Program-made: the position numbers and the translations under genes | Notes under the pieces: model-generated | Databases searched by the model: none | What the model saw: the letters and a program-made list of their open reading frames with translations, nothing else | Told to the model about the DNA's origin: nothing | Source: Trichinella spiralis | Lineage: Eukaryota; Nematoda; Enoplea; Trichinellida; Trichinellidae | Direction of reading: 5' to 3' | Length of the DNA: 64,000 bases | Assembly: GCA_000181795.3 (NCBI GenBank) | Contig: CM012954.1 | Location: forward strand, 2,566,823 to 2,630,822 | Shown here: one piece after another, positions 1 to 12,068 of the stretch | Layout: each line of letters begins with the position of its first letter | Numbering within the stretch: the first letter of the stretch is position 1

Positions 1-2471
1 CTCGACATTGACACCCAGGTGAGCAGACGTTTCGACCAACGGCGCCAATGAGCGCAGTTCCCGCCTTCCAAGCAGTCGGTCCAACGCTTTCAAGCTTCTC
101 TCGTCGGCTCGGTCGTGTTTTGTAGTGGCCAACACCACGGGCTTTTTGGTCTTCAACGCATTTTGCAGAACTGCAAGCACAAATTCGCACTGCCGTTCGG
201 CACTTCTACCAGCTACTGAACTGACATCGAACACGCATACAAATCCATCCACGTTCGTTCGACCTTCGGGCAATGTTCGTTGTTCATAATCATGTTCAAC
301 ACCTTCAACACACACACACACATACATATATACAAATTTGCATAATATAATATAATATAATATAATATAATATAATATAATATAACCCTTTTCCACTCTT
401 AAAATCATGTGAATTTATTAACATGCATTTCTTAATGTTCAAATATATGATGATCACTAAAAAACGCAAAACTATATTTACGAAAACAGTGAAATAATAA
501 ATTCTCAAGGAAAACTGTAAAGTTGCTTTGCAACAAGCAAACATGCATATATATATATATATATATGTATATACAAGGACGCCAATAAAGATGACCCAAA
601 ATTGAATCGATCAAAACTGCAAATCACACAAAAAGCTTTAATTAAAGGTTACGCATAATGTATGACATTATACGACCAGTTTTCGGCACATTCCTACAAC
701 AATGCAATGCACGAAGTGTCAAAATTGGTAACAAATTATTAATAAATGAAAACAAAACAAGACAATAATAGCAAAAGTCCAAATATGCAATTGATTGTTT
801 AAAATAATAAATATTATTCAACTTTTTATAAAATTTTGTACACTGTCATTTTAAAATTAATCATCATGCGAGACAAAAATAGTAGTTCAGATGTTCAACC
901 AAATAAGAAGTTTTATATAAAAATGAAAGAAGCCAAAAATAAATAAACAAACATATAAAAGCATCAAAAGCCCAAAATGTGTGAAAATTTTGACACGCAT
1001 CACCAGTCGAAAAATGCTTTATCGACTGATTAGCACCGACATAAAGCAAGCAACAAGAGAGAGAAATTCAATGAGCCGAAACAAATTGCCGCTTTTTCAA
1101 TCGGAAAAAAATTCATAAATGCAATATCAAAACGTTTGCAGCTTGTTTTTTTTATTCATGCAACAATTCTCATAACAAACCATCAATCATATTTACTTTT
1201 CATAATATTTTTTCCATTTTCTCATTTCTATTCAAATCAAATTTGCAAGATGATATGAAAAATTCATCGAATCCACTTTGTTTGATAATTTTCAATTTTT
1301 CAAATGAGATGAAGAAGAAGAAGAAGAAGAAGAAAAGCATTACTGATAAATCAAACGATGAATAATAGAAATAAGCAACACAATAAACGCCCAGACGAGA
1401 CGAATCAACAAAATAACCCCCCCCCCCCATTTACACACAACAACGTTTCACTTTAAATCATGTTTGATTTGAAAAAGAAAAATATTCATACATTAAAATC
1501 ATTACAAAAGTATAGAGAAGAAAGAAATACCGCTTCTTCATCTACTTTTTATTTACATAACGCATTCCTCAGTTGATTGTAATCAGCTTATCGAGATGAA
1601 TCAGTTTCAATTGTTAAACAAACATGGCCATGGCTGAGCAATTCAAACAACGAATAAGACACTTGCAATCAACGTGAATGTAGAATAAATCTACATTATT
1701 ATTCCCTTCCAATAACCTCAGCGAAAGCAGTTGCGAAAAATTGTCCACTGCAATACAAAATACCTCACTGATTATGCACATGCATCCCTACCCCTCAGTA
1801 GACAAATATGAACCATTGAAACGTAATGGAGATCGAGTGAGTGGATGTTGGAATTCGGAAAAGGATTGAAATGATCAATTCAACTTACCTAGTTGGTCTT
1901 TGCAAATGTACATTAGCTTGTCTGGTGAATGGAGCTTCAAAGCTGTACTGCGCTTGGGGTAGGGTTCACGTTGACTGGCGCTACCTCTGAGCGGTTGAAA
2001 AGCTTCGTCGTCGACAAATTCGGTCTGTTCGACTATACGAAACGCCAACTCGGCACCGCTTTCCACAAGCATCGACCTCTCGCCCCAGTAGAGCCAGTGG
2101 TCGTTGTTCACCACCCGGCCGCCGAAATCCACTGGCGACAACGCGCTTATGTGTTCTGCGCAGTAGTCGTCTTCCAGAGGTCTGACGAATCGATTGCAAA
2201 GGCAAGATTTACCAACACCGGCCACACCCTTTTCCCGTTCCGAACCGCTCAAGCCGACCACGGCGACGGTAAACAAACGGCCGCCGTTCACGTTGGTACC
2301 CGAACTGTTGCTACTGTTGCCCTGCAAGCTGCCGCTGGCCGTCGCTGTGGAGCATGGCAAGCTCACGTTGCTGCCCAGTGGAGCAACTTTCTTCTGCATT
2401 GAACGACCAGCCGGCAGGCGCCTGCTCGCCGCCAGCAACCGCTCCTCCTGCTCGGATGCACCGCTGCTCAT
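1..2471 (-). CDS. RhoGAPp190: p190 Rho GTPase-activating protein, N-terminal GTPase-like domain (partial)
   Basis: Two exons are visible on the minus strand: 1889-2471 and <1-302. They join in phase 1 across a 1.6 kb intron (donor gtaagt at 1888). The encoded start is the N-terminal GTP-binding domain of p190RhoGAP (ARHGAP35/ARHGAP5 family). It has a G1 loop of the form [10 protein letters not shown]...[14 protein letters not shown], then [34 protein letters not shown], and in exon 2 [23 protein letters not shown] and [11 protein letters not shown]. Family members are cytosolic and switch off RhoA downstream of adhesion and Src signalling; the RhoGAP domain itself lies beyond the left edge. 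The start at ATG 2471 gives about 60 Ser/Gly/Asn-rich residues before the domain, longer than I recall for vertebrate p190. An earlier non-coding or coding exon is possible, because a weak acceptor precedes the ATG. Family assignment is firm; the start is less so. Confidence 0.93.
303..1888 (-). other. p190RhoGAP intron 1 with microsatellites
   Basis: This intron of about 1.6 kb is AT-rich. It holds a CA run (308-322), a pentanucleotide ATAAT array (about 342-385), an AT run (546-567), a GAA run (about 1310-1335) and a ten-base C run near 1419-1428. I see no coding exon or RNA gene in it. Confidence 0.7.
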
Positions 2472-5253
2472 CCAATCGTCGCTCCTCAACGTTCGCGCAT
2501 TGCCTGTTAACAACGTCTAAAAAATCTAAATATTGAAGAAAAAAAAGGCATTAAATGATCAACATACTGAATAACAAAAAATTAATGATTATCAGATTTT
2601 GTTTTCTCAATTTGAATAGTGGATGTTTAGCAAGAAAAAAAAACTCAGTCTGTCTGCAGTGTGAGAAAGTACACTACACCGCATAACAACAAAGAATGCA
2701 AAACATCACACCACCACCACCACCACCAGCAGCAGCAGCAGCAGCAGCAGCAACTTGAACTTGTTCATAGGAGCGGTTATGCTGTCCTGTGACGACGCAA
2801 CCGGTATTGCCTTGGTCGACAAGCACAACCGGAATAGCATTGCCTACAGTTTACCAAAATAACGGCCTGACTAATTTGGTTAGCTATAGTAAAGAAATGA
2901 AAGAAAAATATTCAAAATTAATTTGAATATGAAAAATTAACAGATGAAGATAACAGAAATATGAATATTTGAAGAAATACAATACAATCCATTGTAACAA
3001 CATGCAGTGTGAATGAAACAATAAAATTGAAACAACAACAATAAAAAATCTAAAATTAGCTTTTTTATGATAAAAAAAATAAATAACTTCTCTCCTAGGT
3101 TAAAAATGCACTTGTGTTGTAATTGTTTAGCATAAAGTGGAATGAAGAATGTAGTAAGGAACGAGAAGTGAAGAAAGATGGTGAAAAGAAGGGGGAAAAT
3201 GGAGAGGGAGGGGAGGGGGGAGAGAGAAAGCGAAGAGAGGAGAGGAGAGGAGAGAAGAGAAAGTAAGAAAAGAGAACGAAGATTGAATAAAGAGACAGAC
3301 GCTTTTGCTTGACAACTGCAAGCACGCAAGCAAAGCGAGACAGCCAAGCCACGTCATCATTATTATCATCGCTTGCGCGCTATTTCAACCGATCGAAGCC
3401 TGCCGGCAAGCAGGAAGCAAAATTTTTCTCTCTTCCACTGGTCGGTCCACTTGGATTCATCATTCATTGTTCTTGCAACAGCTTAACAGCTGGTTGATCA
3501 CATTTTCATATTTATATTCCATTCGCACATATTATCTCTTCTTCTGTTTGTTCTCTTTTCAACCACAATCTTACATTCAATCGCATTGAAACAGATCATT
3601 TTATGTAAAATAATTAAACAATTTCACCCATTTTATAAAACAAATATGATAAAAGATAATCTTCGCTGGAAGTGAATTAATCATCTCAAAATGAAACGGC
3701 TACGCTACAGGCTAAAATATTCAAACGGCTACAACTAATTTGAACTGAACCATTAATTCAGTTTTCCGCGAAAACAAAAATGCTAATTAATAAAATAATC
3801 GGCAACAGTTTTGAATACATTTTTCAAATTAAATACTGCAAAATATGATGCAAGTGGACAAATCGTAGCTTCACAAATACTCCCCCTCCCCCCCCCCCCA
3901 TCCTACCCCTCAACGCCCCCTCTCCACATTTTTCAACAATGCGTTGGATGTGAAAAATTTTTCTACCATTTTTTTCCTTTCCTTTTCAAGCTTCTTTTGT
4001 TTGTTCAAATTCAAATGTCAGCGAAGAAAGAAATTTGTCCTGGGAATCGATACGTGTCGCAATAAATCACAAATTCGACCGATTAAATTACGCTTCAATG
4101 GCACCATCGAAAGCTGGCAAAAGAAATGGCCAAGTGAAGTTGGCGCGACAGAAGCGCGCCACCGGATGCGCGGCTGTGGTGGTGGTGGTGGTGGTTTGCT
4201 TAATTCGTTATTTAAAGATGCTTCCAAACGAGGAAAAGCATCGATCTTCAAACGAGAAAACTTTCTGCCAAACAAGCAAAACCAAGCCGTTTGCCACTAC
4301 ATGCTCGAAAGAATGACCACCACTTTGGCGAAATTGAAAAACCACTGATGGAACAATAAAATAAAATTTTAAAAAAAGCCAAGTAAATTGACAAAATTGA
4401 AATTGAAAATGCCAGCCAAATCAGTCGACCGTAAAGTGATTCTGCGTCTCGTTGGGGCGTTGCATAATTTAACATTGAAAAAAAAACCTCTCAAAACTCA
4501 TAAAACGTTTGCTCTTTAAATTCATTTTTTGAAACATAATTTACCAAACAAATCAATTGATCCTTTCATGCACCAAGCTTTCAAAAAAATAAAAATAAAA
4601 TAATAATAGCTTTCAAACTGAAATCAATACTTCTCAAGATGACATGATTTAAAACGCCTCCTTTTATCTATAATTTCTGATACCTTTCACATTCAAAACT
4701 TGTCAATAGATCGAATTGCTTAAATGTAGTCTAATTTATTTATGATTTTTTTTCCAATTCAATACTAATTTTTCAAAATGTGTCTGGACGATGATGGAAG
4801 AAAACGACAGAACATATAATTCAACTGGAGAATATCATATGAATTAATTTCTTTTTTCATTAATTAATATTTATTTTGAAAATTATTATCAACTTTCCGC
4901 AAAACTTTCAAACTACTTCATAACAACTCTCTCCGTACACCACAGTATTTTCAAAAATGAACTTTACATTTCTAAAAAATAAAACAATCTCATCTAATAA
5001 TTAATAAATTTAAAAAAAAGAAATACATAATTTAAAAATTAAATTTTTTCACTTCTTAAAATAAAAAAAAAACACATCAAATATTTGATGATGCAAATTA
5101 CAACATTAATTACCTGAACATTTTTTAATTTAACTATTATAGTATAAAAAGTTGACCAATCATTCGATGAAATTTTCTCGCCGCAGCACGTGTTTCTTTA
5201 ATCCTTTTAGCACACGTTTTAAAAGTTCGTTTCTTTTTACTATAGAAAAAGTT
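2472..5253. other. Intergenic region between p190RhoGAP and the MSP gene
   Basis: Head-to-head spacer of about 2.8 kb that should hold the upstream regions of both divergent genes. Visible structure: adjacent CAC and CAG trinucleotide runs (2708-2752), a purine-only GA/GGA tract (about 3165-3290), a pyrimidine/C-rich run (about 3881-3920) and a GGT run (4176-4196). Open frames here read through these low-complexity runs and have no splice support or recognisable domain. Confidence 0.6.
2708..2752. repeat. CAC/CAG trinucleotide microsatellite
   Basis: Seven or so CAC units run straight into about eight CAG units. The minus-strand reading gives poly-Leu then poly-Val and stops at once, so it is not convincing as coding. 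It sits 5' of p190RhoGAP. Confidence 0.85.
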
Positions 5254-5631
5254 ATGGAGAAGAACAGTGAAGAAATTGCTGTAATTCCCAAGGGGGATAT
5301 TTGGCTGAACTGGCCTTGTTTGGGGGATCAGGTCACCAACATGCAGATCATCAACACCGGCAACAGGCCGCTTGCTTGGCAGTTAAGCTCGAATCATGAA
5401 GAGCGATACCAGTTCATGCCTTCGAGGGGTTCCTTGTTGGGCAACAGTTCGGTGAAGGTGTGCATTACGGTGAAAGCGTTTTCGTTGGAAGCAGAAAACT
5501 TGGAACTGATCGACGACGAGATCATCGTCCAGTGGGTTGAAGATAGAGAACAACGCGCCAAGTTCAATCCCAAACTGTTCGACCAGGCCAAAGCGAAGTG
5601 GAAATCGGTCCGCGTTCGTTACAATGCTTGA
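5254..5631 (+). CDS. Small MSP-domain (major sperm protein-like) protein
   Basis: A single exon encodes 125 residues that are essentially one MSP domain, an immunoglobulin-like seven-strand beta sandwich. Recognisable family features are the early VIPKGDIWLNWP strand, INTGNRPLAWQLSSN (compare the usual NTG-R-LAW core), RYQFMPSRGSLLGNSSVKVCITV and a final EIIVQW strand. The start is ATG 5254, nine bases after a strong nematode-type acceptor (TTTTTACTATAG ending at 5245) that could take a spliced leader. An upstream in-frame extension to 5152 reads as AT-rich leader and looks non-coding. A polyadenylation signal AATAAA follows at about 5729. Short stand-alone MSP proteins in nematodes are often sperm-expressed cytoskeletal or signalling proteins. 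This one is divergent, so a sperm role is inference; a VAP-like or SSP-like role is the alternative. Confidence 0.85.
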   Translation: MEKNSEEIAVIPKGDIWLNWPCLGDQVTNMQIINTGNRPLAWQLSSNHEERYQFMPSRGSLLGNSSVKVCITVKAFSLEAENLELIDDEIIVQWVEDREQRAKFNPKLFDQAKAKWKSVRVRYNA

Positions 5632-7287
5632 ACTCGCCTCAGCTTATTATTATTGTTGTTGTTCTTATTTAACGCGATTATATATTTATTTATTTTTCGT
5701 TGTTTCATTTAAATTTCACTTTAAAACAAAATAAACATGATCTTACCTGATTGGCGATTGAACGAACGAACGAACGAACAATGTGCAGTTGAGTGTCGGG
5801 AAATGCTTGTATTTATGAAATTTCGTCTCCTGCAACCGACCGCATACGGCACTTGCTGACTGAAAATAAATGAAAAAAAACAATAAACAAACAACTGATA
5901 TTACAGAGCGTTTCAGTAGAACGTGAATGAAAAGCTAAGAGCACGACGCGGTCGATAGAACGACAGCACAGACGTTGGCGAAGCATCATCATCTATATTT
6001 TCAGTCTGAAAATTTGTCAACCGCTCAAACCAGCTAACCAGACAATACGGGTCAATAAACGAAACAGTTGTCACGCTTTCCAAAGAGTGCGACCTCACCG
6101 ACAACCGATGATCAAGCCCAATTCGTCCAGCACCGTATGCTTTTCACTCGTACCGTTATTTTCTTTTTCTAGTATTGTTTTCTTGTTTATTTGTTTGTTT
6201 GTTTGTTTTTTATGTTTTCCGTTTCACGACATTCGCTTTCGCAGTAGAAAGTGAAAATCTTTTCCACAGCCAATTGACGCGCTGTGTCTTGGAACCGACC
6301 AAGGCGATGCTGATGGCCGGCACAGATCAATTTTGCTCAATTTAAATAATCAACGTGCGAAACAACAGATCCAGACCAGCGGCCCAACGCGGCCAAATAG
6401 CTGGCGACGGTACGCGCGGGAGCAGCCCGAAAATGAAAATGCGTTCAAATCGATTGCAGCCAAATTCGTCCCGTATGTTCATGCACACCACGCGAGAACA
6501 GATTTATCTCTTTAAACTGAAATATTCAGCGCTCCTCAAACCACCGAGACAACCGCATACCATTCAGCTAATCAAATTCAACTCGTCACCGTGACCAGCA
6601 GCGTTGCAATTTCCAATTCTATTGGCGACCATTTAACCACTTTACAGAAAGGCGTTCAAATTAAGAATAATAAAGTCTTACATAAGTGATACTGTAGAAT
6701 GTACCACTAATAAAAACAACTGTTTACAGTTTGCGAATATTAATAAAACATTATTCAACATAAAAACTCATATAAAATTTAATTTATTCATTAATTTTTT
6801 AATTTCAACAATTAAAATTATCAATTAATGAAATATAAGCGAAAAATAATGCACGCTTTGCAAGTTTGAATGCTGCATTCATTATTTATAAATAATTGCT
6901 AAATTTTAATTAAATTTATTTGATCTACATTTTATAAATTATTTTTACATGTAATTTCAAATGTAATTATAATTTAGACAATCATTATTTGATGTTATTT
7001 GATTAAAGTAAGTAGCACGGATATTCAATAATCTAAATATCGTTTATTTTTGCATTTTTAAGAATATTTAAAAAATTCAAAATTTCACTGCTTTGAATAT
7101 ATCATTTCAAATAGTTATTAAAGTCGGTTATTAAAAGAAATACAAAAATTCAAATAATTCTTGCTTTTCTTTACAGATTTCTGTAAATTTATTGATACCC
7201 TTTTTGTTTACATTGATTGTGGTTTCTTCAGAATTTAGATTTGTACCCCACTGTTTATATTTTGTCTCATGAAATATCTTTTTTTCA
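5632..7287. other. Intergenic region, MSP gene to ZFAND4-like gene
   Basis: About 1.65 kb. Contains a CGAA run (5761-5780), a GTTT run (about 6188-6210) and a GC-richer patch (about 5900-6560) with short unsupported frames, followed by very AT-rich DNA that presumably includes the promoter of the downstream plus-strand gene. Confidence 0.55.
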
Positions 7288-10078
7288 ATGGACAGAAGCT
7301 TAATTATCGAAAGTTTAACTGGTTTACGTATATCATTGATAATGAGTTCGTCAGATTTGATTGTCAATATCAAACAACGTATTGCAGAGCTGCATGGTAT
7401 GTCTGAAAATTTTCATTAATATATTAAAAGTGTATTGGATTTTCAAATTTAATGAGAAAAATATAAATTTATTTATTTCATTCTTATTACTTTTTGCAAA
7501 TGAAATTGATCAATTTTTGCACAAAGTTTCTCATTAATCAAACATGTCAAGACTTTGATTAGTTTTTGCACGAATTGAAAATTTTTACTTATCAAATGAG
7601 AATGCATGTACTTTTTTCACTATCTATCACTTTTAAATAATTTTTATGCCTTACTTTTATTCTGACGCTAGACCGGTTTTGTTGCACTCTTTTACTCTGT
7701 TTTATCATGCAGAAATGATACTTTTCTAAGTAGACAATATTTTGCTGTTTAAATATGAATTGAATTTTAAATCTTTCAAAATTTATTTATGCATTTTTAA
7801 ATAAATTATTAACAGTGGCATTTAAATGTATTTTTATATTGTATTAAAAAGGTAAATTTATTGTTGATATGGTAAATCTATTGGTTTTTCATAGATGCGA
7901 CATAGACATTTTGTATGTTCATACAATTTTTGCATAATATTTCATTTAAGAAATTGGTCATTGCAGTTTCCTGTTTCTGCTACTTATTAAGGGAGACCAT
8001 ATTTTGATGATTTATTAAATAACAGTGGTGAGTTTTACCCAAAACATTACATGTTATTTGGAATTTAAGGTGTTGCAACTGCTTCACAATGTTTAATTTT
8101 TAATGGGCAAGAATTGGACGACTTGCAAACACTGGGTTCGGCTGGTATTTTGAACGGTTCATTTATTCGCCTTGTTCTTCGCTCGCGTTCTGGTCCGATG
8201 AGTATCGTAGCAAGTAATTTGACAATTATTTTAAAAAGAAATTATAAAAAAAGTTGTTAATGTTGTTTTAGTTCCTCCTTCACCTACTGCAAAGTCTGCC
8301 CTATGTACAAATACACCGAAAAAGTGAGTATACGTATGAAATGAATATATGTATTGTTTTCTAATGTGATATGAGTTGCAGCGGGAACACGAAAGACCAA
8401 AGTGAAGTTGACAAGCCAGAAGTGACCAAACGTTTAATGTTTAAGCCTGGCACGTTTTTGGAAGATGAAGAAGACGCCCCTTGCAGTTATTTGAATTCGG
8501 AACATAAGAAAGATTCTGGCCGTTCGACACAAGATAGCACTCGAACAATTGAGCGTATTCGAGTTTTACGCTCTGTAATGGATCGTATGCGTTTGCAAAG
8601 GATGCACAAACGCACGCAAGCGACGACCGGTAATTTTGGTAAAGTTCTTACGAATGCAATAATTATTGTATAATTGGTTTAGCCACAGAATCAGTAAAAC
8701 CTACTTTTTCATGGCAAGGAGTGAATCGACCATTGTACCTTCGGGCTGCGTTGAATCCTGAAGACACAAGTGCTAAGGAAAGTTCTGCTGGTGAGACTGA
8801 ATTTGAAGAAGGTTCAGAATTTTTTGGTATTGGTGAAAAATTGCCAAGCAGTCGTTTGCCCTTGCGTTTCAAAACAGGCGAAGGGAAGAGATCGTATATG
8901 AACTCTGGGGCGAGGTTTCTTCGATCGAACTTTTCTGATGCAAGTTTGTATTCGAGCTGTTCTGAAAATGAGCAAGACAGTTCACAGCCATGCTCTACAT
9001 ATTTCAAATTGTCCAAATCAACAGCAGCTCGAGGAGATCAAGTGGTAATTTTTTTAGTCTTTGTAAAGTTCATTTGCATTTCTAATTGAATTTATAAAAA
9101 AAGCAAAGTTTATATCACTATGTATATTACATTTGTAGTATTATAAATCACGAGGAACTGCCGCCTACAATCGCAAGTGCGGTCGTTGTTGTTCAGACGA
9201 TGGAAGGTGTTGCGAATATAATGTTGAATTGCCAAGAACATCAAACTGTTGGATGCGGACACCAAATCCAGTGCATATACACACGGAAGATGAGGCCGAT
9301 GATTTGGACGATGCAGCTTCGGATCCCTCTGATTTCAGCTCTGATATGGTAGTGGCGCATGTTTACAGACGTTGCAAAGTTCGCCGACGTGTGCATTCGT
9401 CAAAACCTTCTCACAAACGTGCGGAAGAACCGACTTCTGAAGAATTATTGGAGCATGGAAATGAAGAAAGCTCTGGGAATAGTTCCAATTTTATCGACTG
9501 CCGACTTATGGTTCATCTGAGAACCAAGGCATTGCGTTCGGCGGCCAGTAGCGGCGGCAAAGACAGCAGCCCCTGCGATAGTTCAAGCGATGAAATGGAT
9601 TCTCTTTATTCAGAACGTTTTTTAAATGGTGTTTGTTCTGCATTGGAACGAAGTCGATTGACACCATCTCGAAAATATGTAAGTTTATTTATTTCTTTCA
9701 TTATTTGTTACAATATATATATATATATATTGTTGTTTAAAAGTCCAATATATGTATTTTTGCATATCTTTTTTAAAGATCACTGCCGATGGTTCTGTAA
9801 CTGCATCGACATCTACTGGTGTGAGCAACGTTGTACGTACAAGAAAACTGCCGCAGAGTTCTCAGTCACAACAGCGTTGTCACATGTGTGGATGTCGACT
9901 GACCATTTCCAGCGCAGCACAGTGTCGATGTGGCAAGACCCTTTGTGGTCGTCATAAAAGTGCAAAGCTGCATCATTGTATGGATAGTAGAGTAGTGGCC
10001 GAAGCTAGACATTATCCAGTTGACACTCAAGCGGATCGAAGTAGCGATTCCGACCTTGTGCCTCATAAAGTTTCCTAA
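7288..10078 (+). CDS. ZFAND4: Ubiquitin-like plus AN1 zinc-finger protein (ZFAND4-like)
   Basis: Seven exons keep one frame: 7288-7396, 8070-8213, 8272-8323, 8382-8629, 8683-9044, 9139-9678, 9779-10078, giving 584 residues (human ZFAND4 is somewhat longer). Residues 1-84 form a ubiquitin-like domain: IIESLTG, then SDLIVNIKQRIAELHG, then CLIFNGQELDD and FIRLVLRSRSGPM. That last stretch matches the LVL-RGGP end typical of ZFAND4. The middle is Ser/Glu-rich and probably disordered. The C-terminus carries an intact AN1 finger: C519-x2-C522-x11-C534-x-C536-x4-C541-x2-H544-x5-H550-x-C552. AN1/UBL proteins act in ubiquitin and proteostasis pathways; the exact partner is unknown. It converges tail-to-tail with the MBLAC1-like gene, 293 bp apart. 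Exon 6 adds a separate Cys cluster (CGRCCSDDGRCC) of unknown role. Confidence 0.87.
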
Positions 10079-10371
10079 CATCTGTTATTCGATTTCCCGC
10101 AAAACGCGTGTACTCACTGACTGTATCCGCTAGTGAATATTTTTCAAGTAAATTTCTTTTTTCTTAATATTTTACTTTTTACATAATTGACTGAATTTCA
10201 GTAGTTTTTTGTAATTTTGCTACGCCGTATACTTTTTATTGCACAATGATGATTGTTAAATGCGCAACAAGAAATGCATGCCACAGAAATTTTTGTATTG
10301 TTTGTTTGTTAATTTTTTAATTAATGAACTTTTTCAATGGTCTTTTTTGTGGAATGCGTCGTGCAGATGAT
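10079..10371. other. Convergent 3' region between two genes
   Basis: The 3' ends of a plus-strand and a minus-strand gene meet here. A minus-strand AATAAA (plus coordinates 10235-10240) is well placed for the MBLAC1-like transcript. I saw no clear AATAAA for the plus-strand gene. Confidence 0.6.
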
Positions 10372-12068
10372 CTAGGCGACGTTGCAGCCGGCTTTGCGAC
10401 GAATTTCCTTGTCAACTTTGAACGGCCTGCCATGGCCTGGGAAAATGACGTCACTGATGCAGAGAATGGTTCGACGGCTTTCTTGCTGCGCTTGTGGAAA
10501 AGTGGAAAAGCGTGACCAGATTGCATTGGCACCGAAATCGGCTTCGCTGATGAACAGATCACCTTGGCAGATTTAAATTTGTTAATGAATAGAACAACAA
10601 GAACAGATCCCGTCCGACGTTATATTAATAATAATTGGCATACCTGCAATTGCAACGGTTCCATAGCCGTGCACATTTTCTACCACCAACGTTAGATCAG
10701 AAGCAGTGTGGCCCGGAGTTGGATACAGTTTGCAGTGTTTACAAAGGCGAACATATTCACCTGGACCGTTCTGAAACTGAGGGTATGTTTATTTATTTAC
10801 ATTTTTATTGTATTTGTTTTTTTTGGAAGGGGAAGAATAGTAGGAGAAGGTTTGTTAAATCAGAATATGTAAAGAAAAGGTGAATTTGATAAATTACCAC
10901 GCCATCTCGATATTCGATGAATGTGTGCCCTTGCATACCAAGCCGACCGAACAAAACTTTCGCCTGAGTGAACAAATTTTGGTTTCCAGTGTGATCCGGA
11001 TGACCGTGTGTCAGAATCACATAATGTATGTTATTGGGTTGAATACCATGAATTGCTAGATCTGCAAGAAGTTAAAGTTTTGAATTTGATATGCTTCTTG
11101 ATTATGCTTCGATTCATGTTAACAGTGCTGAGGACTTAATTGTTTAAATCTTACTAGAGATAAGAATGTTGCGGTCAATAGCGATTCCTGTGTCCACTAG
11201 AATATTGCAGGAATTGTCTTGATTGTCTTTGACAAGCACAACTGTTGAGAATAGTCTGAAATTCGTTTGCTATTTTATGCAACAAAGAGGAAATAGTTGA
11301 AAATCTTCTTACTGATAAAGAGGGCTTTTGATAGTAATGTTTCCAATTGTAATTGGAATAACCATTGGGCCAGCTGCATATTCAGTATAGTTGGGCAGTG
11401 GTGAATAAACGGTTTTAAAATGCTTTTCCGGAAGTGGCAATGTTGGAAATGTATCTTGAGAAAAGGCAAAATCACTGGAACACTTCTTCATACTGTTATT
11501 TGTTTACTTACCAATAATTGTTCTGTTTGATGTAGTTAAAGAAGTGGTTGATTGTGTTTCAGTTTGTGTTGCTGTATTATTGTCTGAGATCATGAATGTT
11601 TTATCTATAATTAATGAGTGAAATTAATATTGAAGTTCAACATGATGGTTGTGATGAATAAATAATTCAACTATTCAATGTTTGCGATGGTGTAGCGATT
11701 GTAGGCTGCACTGTAGTGCTTGAAAGTTGCATGAAAGCACGGATTAGGTTTCTTGTATTGGAACCTGGTCTAGGAAGAATAATGGAACTTTCTAAATGAT
11801 AAATATTTTTGAAGATTGCCAAATTATTAGGTATTATTATTGGAATGAACTGCTAATGCAAGATTTACTGATATTATTAACGAATAGCAGAGTATTATTA
11901 TTGTGGTTTTTTAGTTTTACATACAATTTTCTAATGTACGTGAAAGTTGAATGTTAGTAATGATTAATTCTTGATTATACCTGATAATTGAGCCGAAGCA
12001 TACCAGTATAATGAAAAACAGAAAGCGACCAGATTGAAAATGAATCGCCGTGTTAAGCAGTGGTGCAT
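10372..12068 (-). CDS. MBLAC1: Secreted metallo-beta-lactamase-fold hydrolase (MBLAC1/SWIP-10-like)
   Basis: Eight exons in one frame (minus): 11981-12068, 11672-11791, 11512-11604, 11313-11454, 11155-11255, 10898-11061, 10644-10770, 10372-10562, encoding 341 residues. Residues 1-28 are a signal peptide or anchor (basic RR, then a hydrophobic core, then ASAQ). Residues about 30-100 are Ser/Thr/Asn-rich. The catalytic domain follows with all metal ligands present: THGHPDH (H200, H202, D204, H205), H257 in TPGHTASD, D280 in GDLF, and H322 in FPGHG. This layout fits MBLAC1, a nuclease/hydrolase linked to histone pre-mRNA processing in vertebrates, and nematode SWIP-10, a glial regulator of dopamine neurons. 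The N-terminal signal and Ser/Thr stretch argue for entry into the secretory pathway here. Substrate is not deducible. Exon joins are frame-consistent; the AATAGTTGAA donor of exon 2 is the weakest. Confidence 0.9.

Noticed and set aside
1929-2520. Plus-strand frames of up to 157 codons
   Set aside because: Antisense shadows of the p190RhoGAP first exon, whose minus-strand translation matches the family.
2937-3369. Three overlapping minus-strand frames of 80-136 codons rich in Ser, Leu and Pro
   Set aside because: They are read across the purine-rich tract and are low-complexity in every frame; no splice borders or domains.
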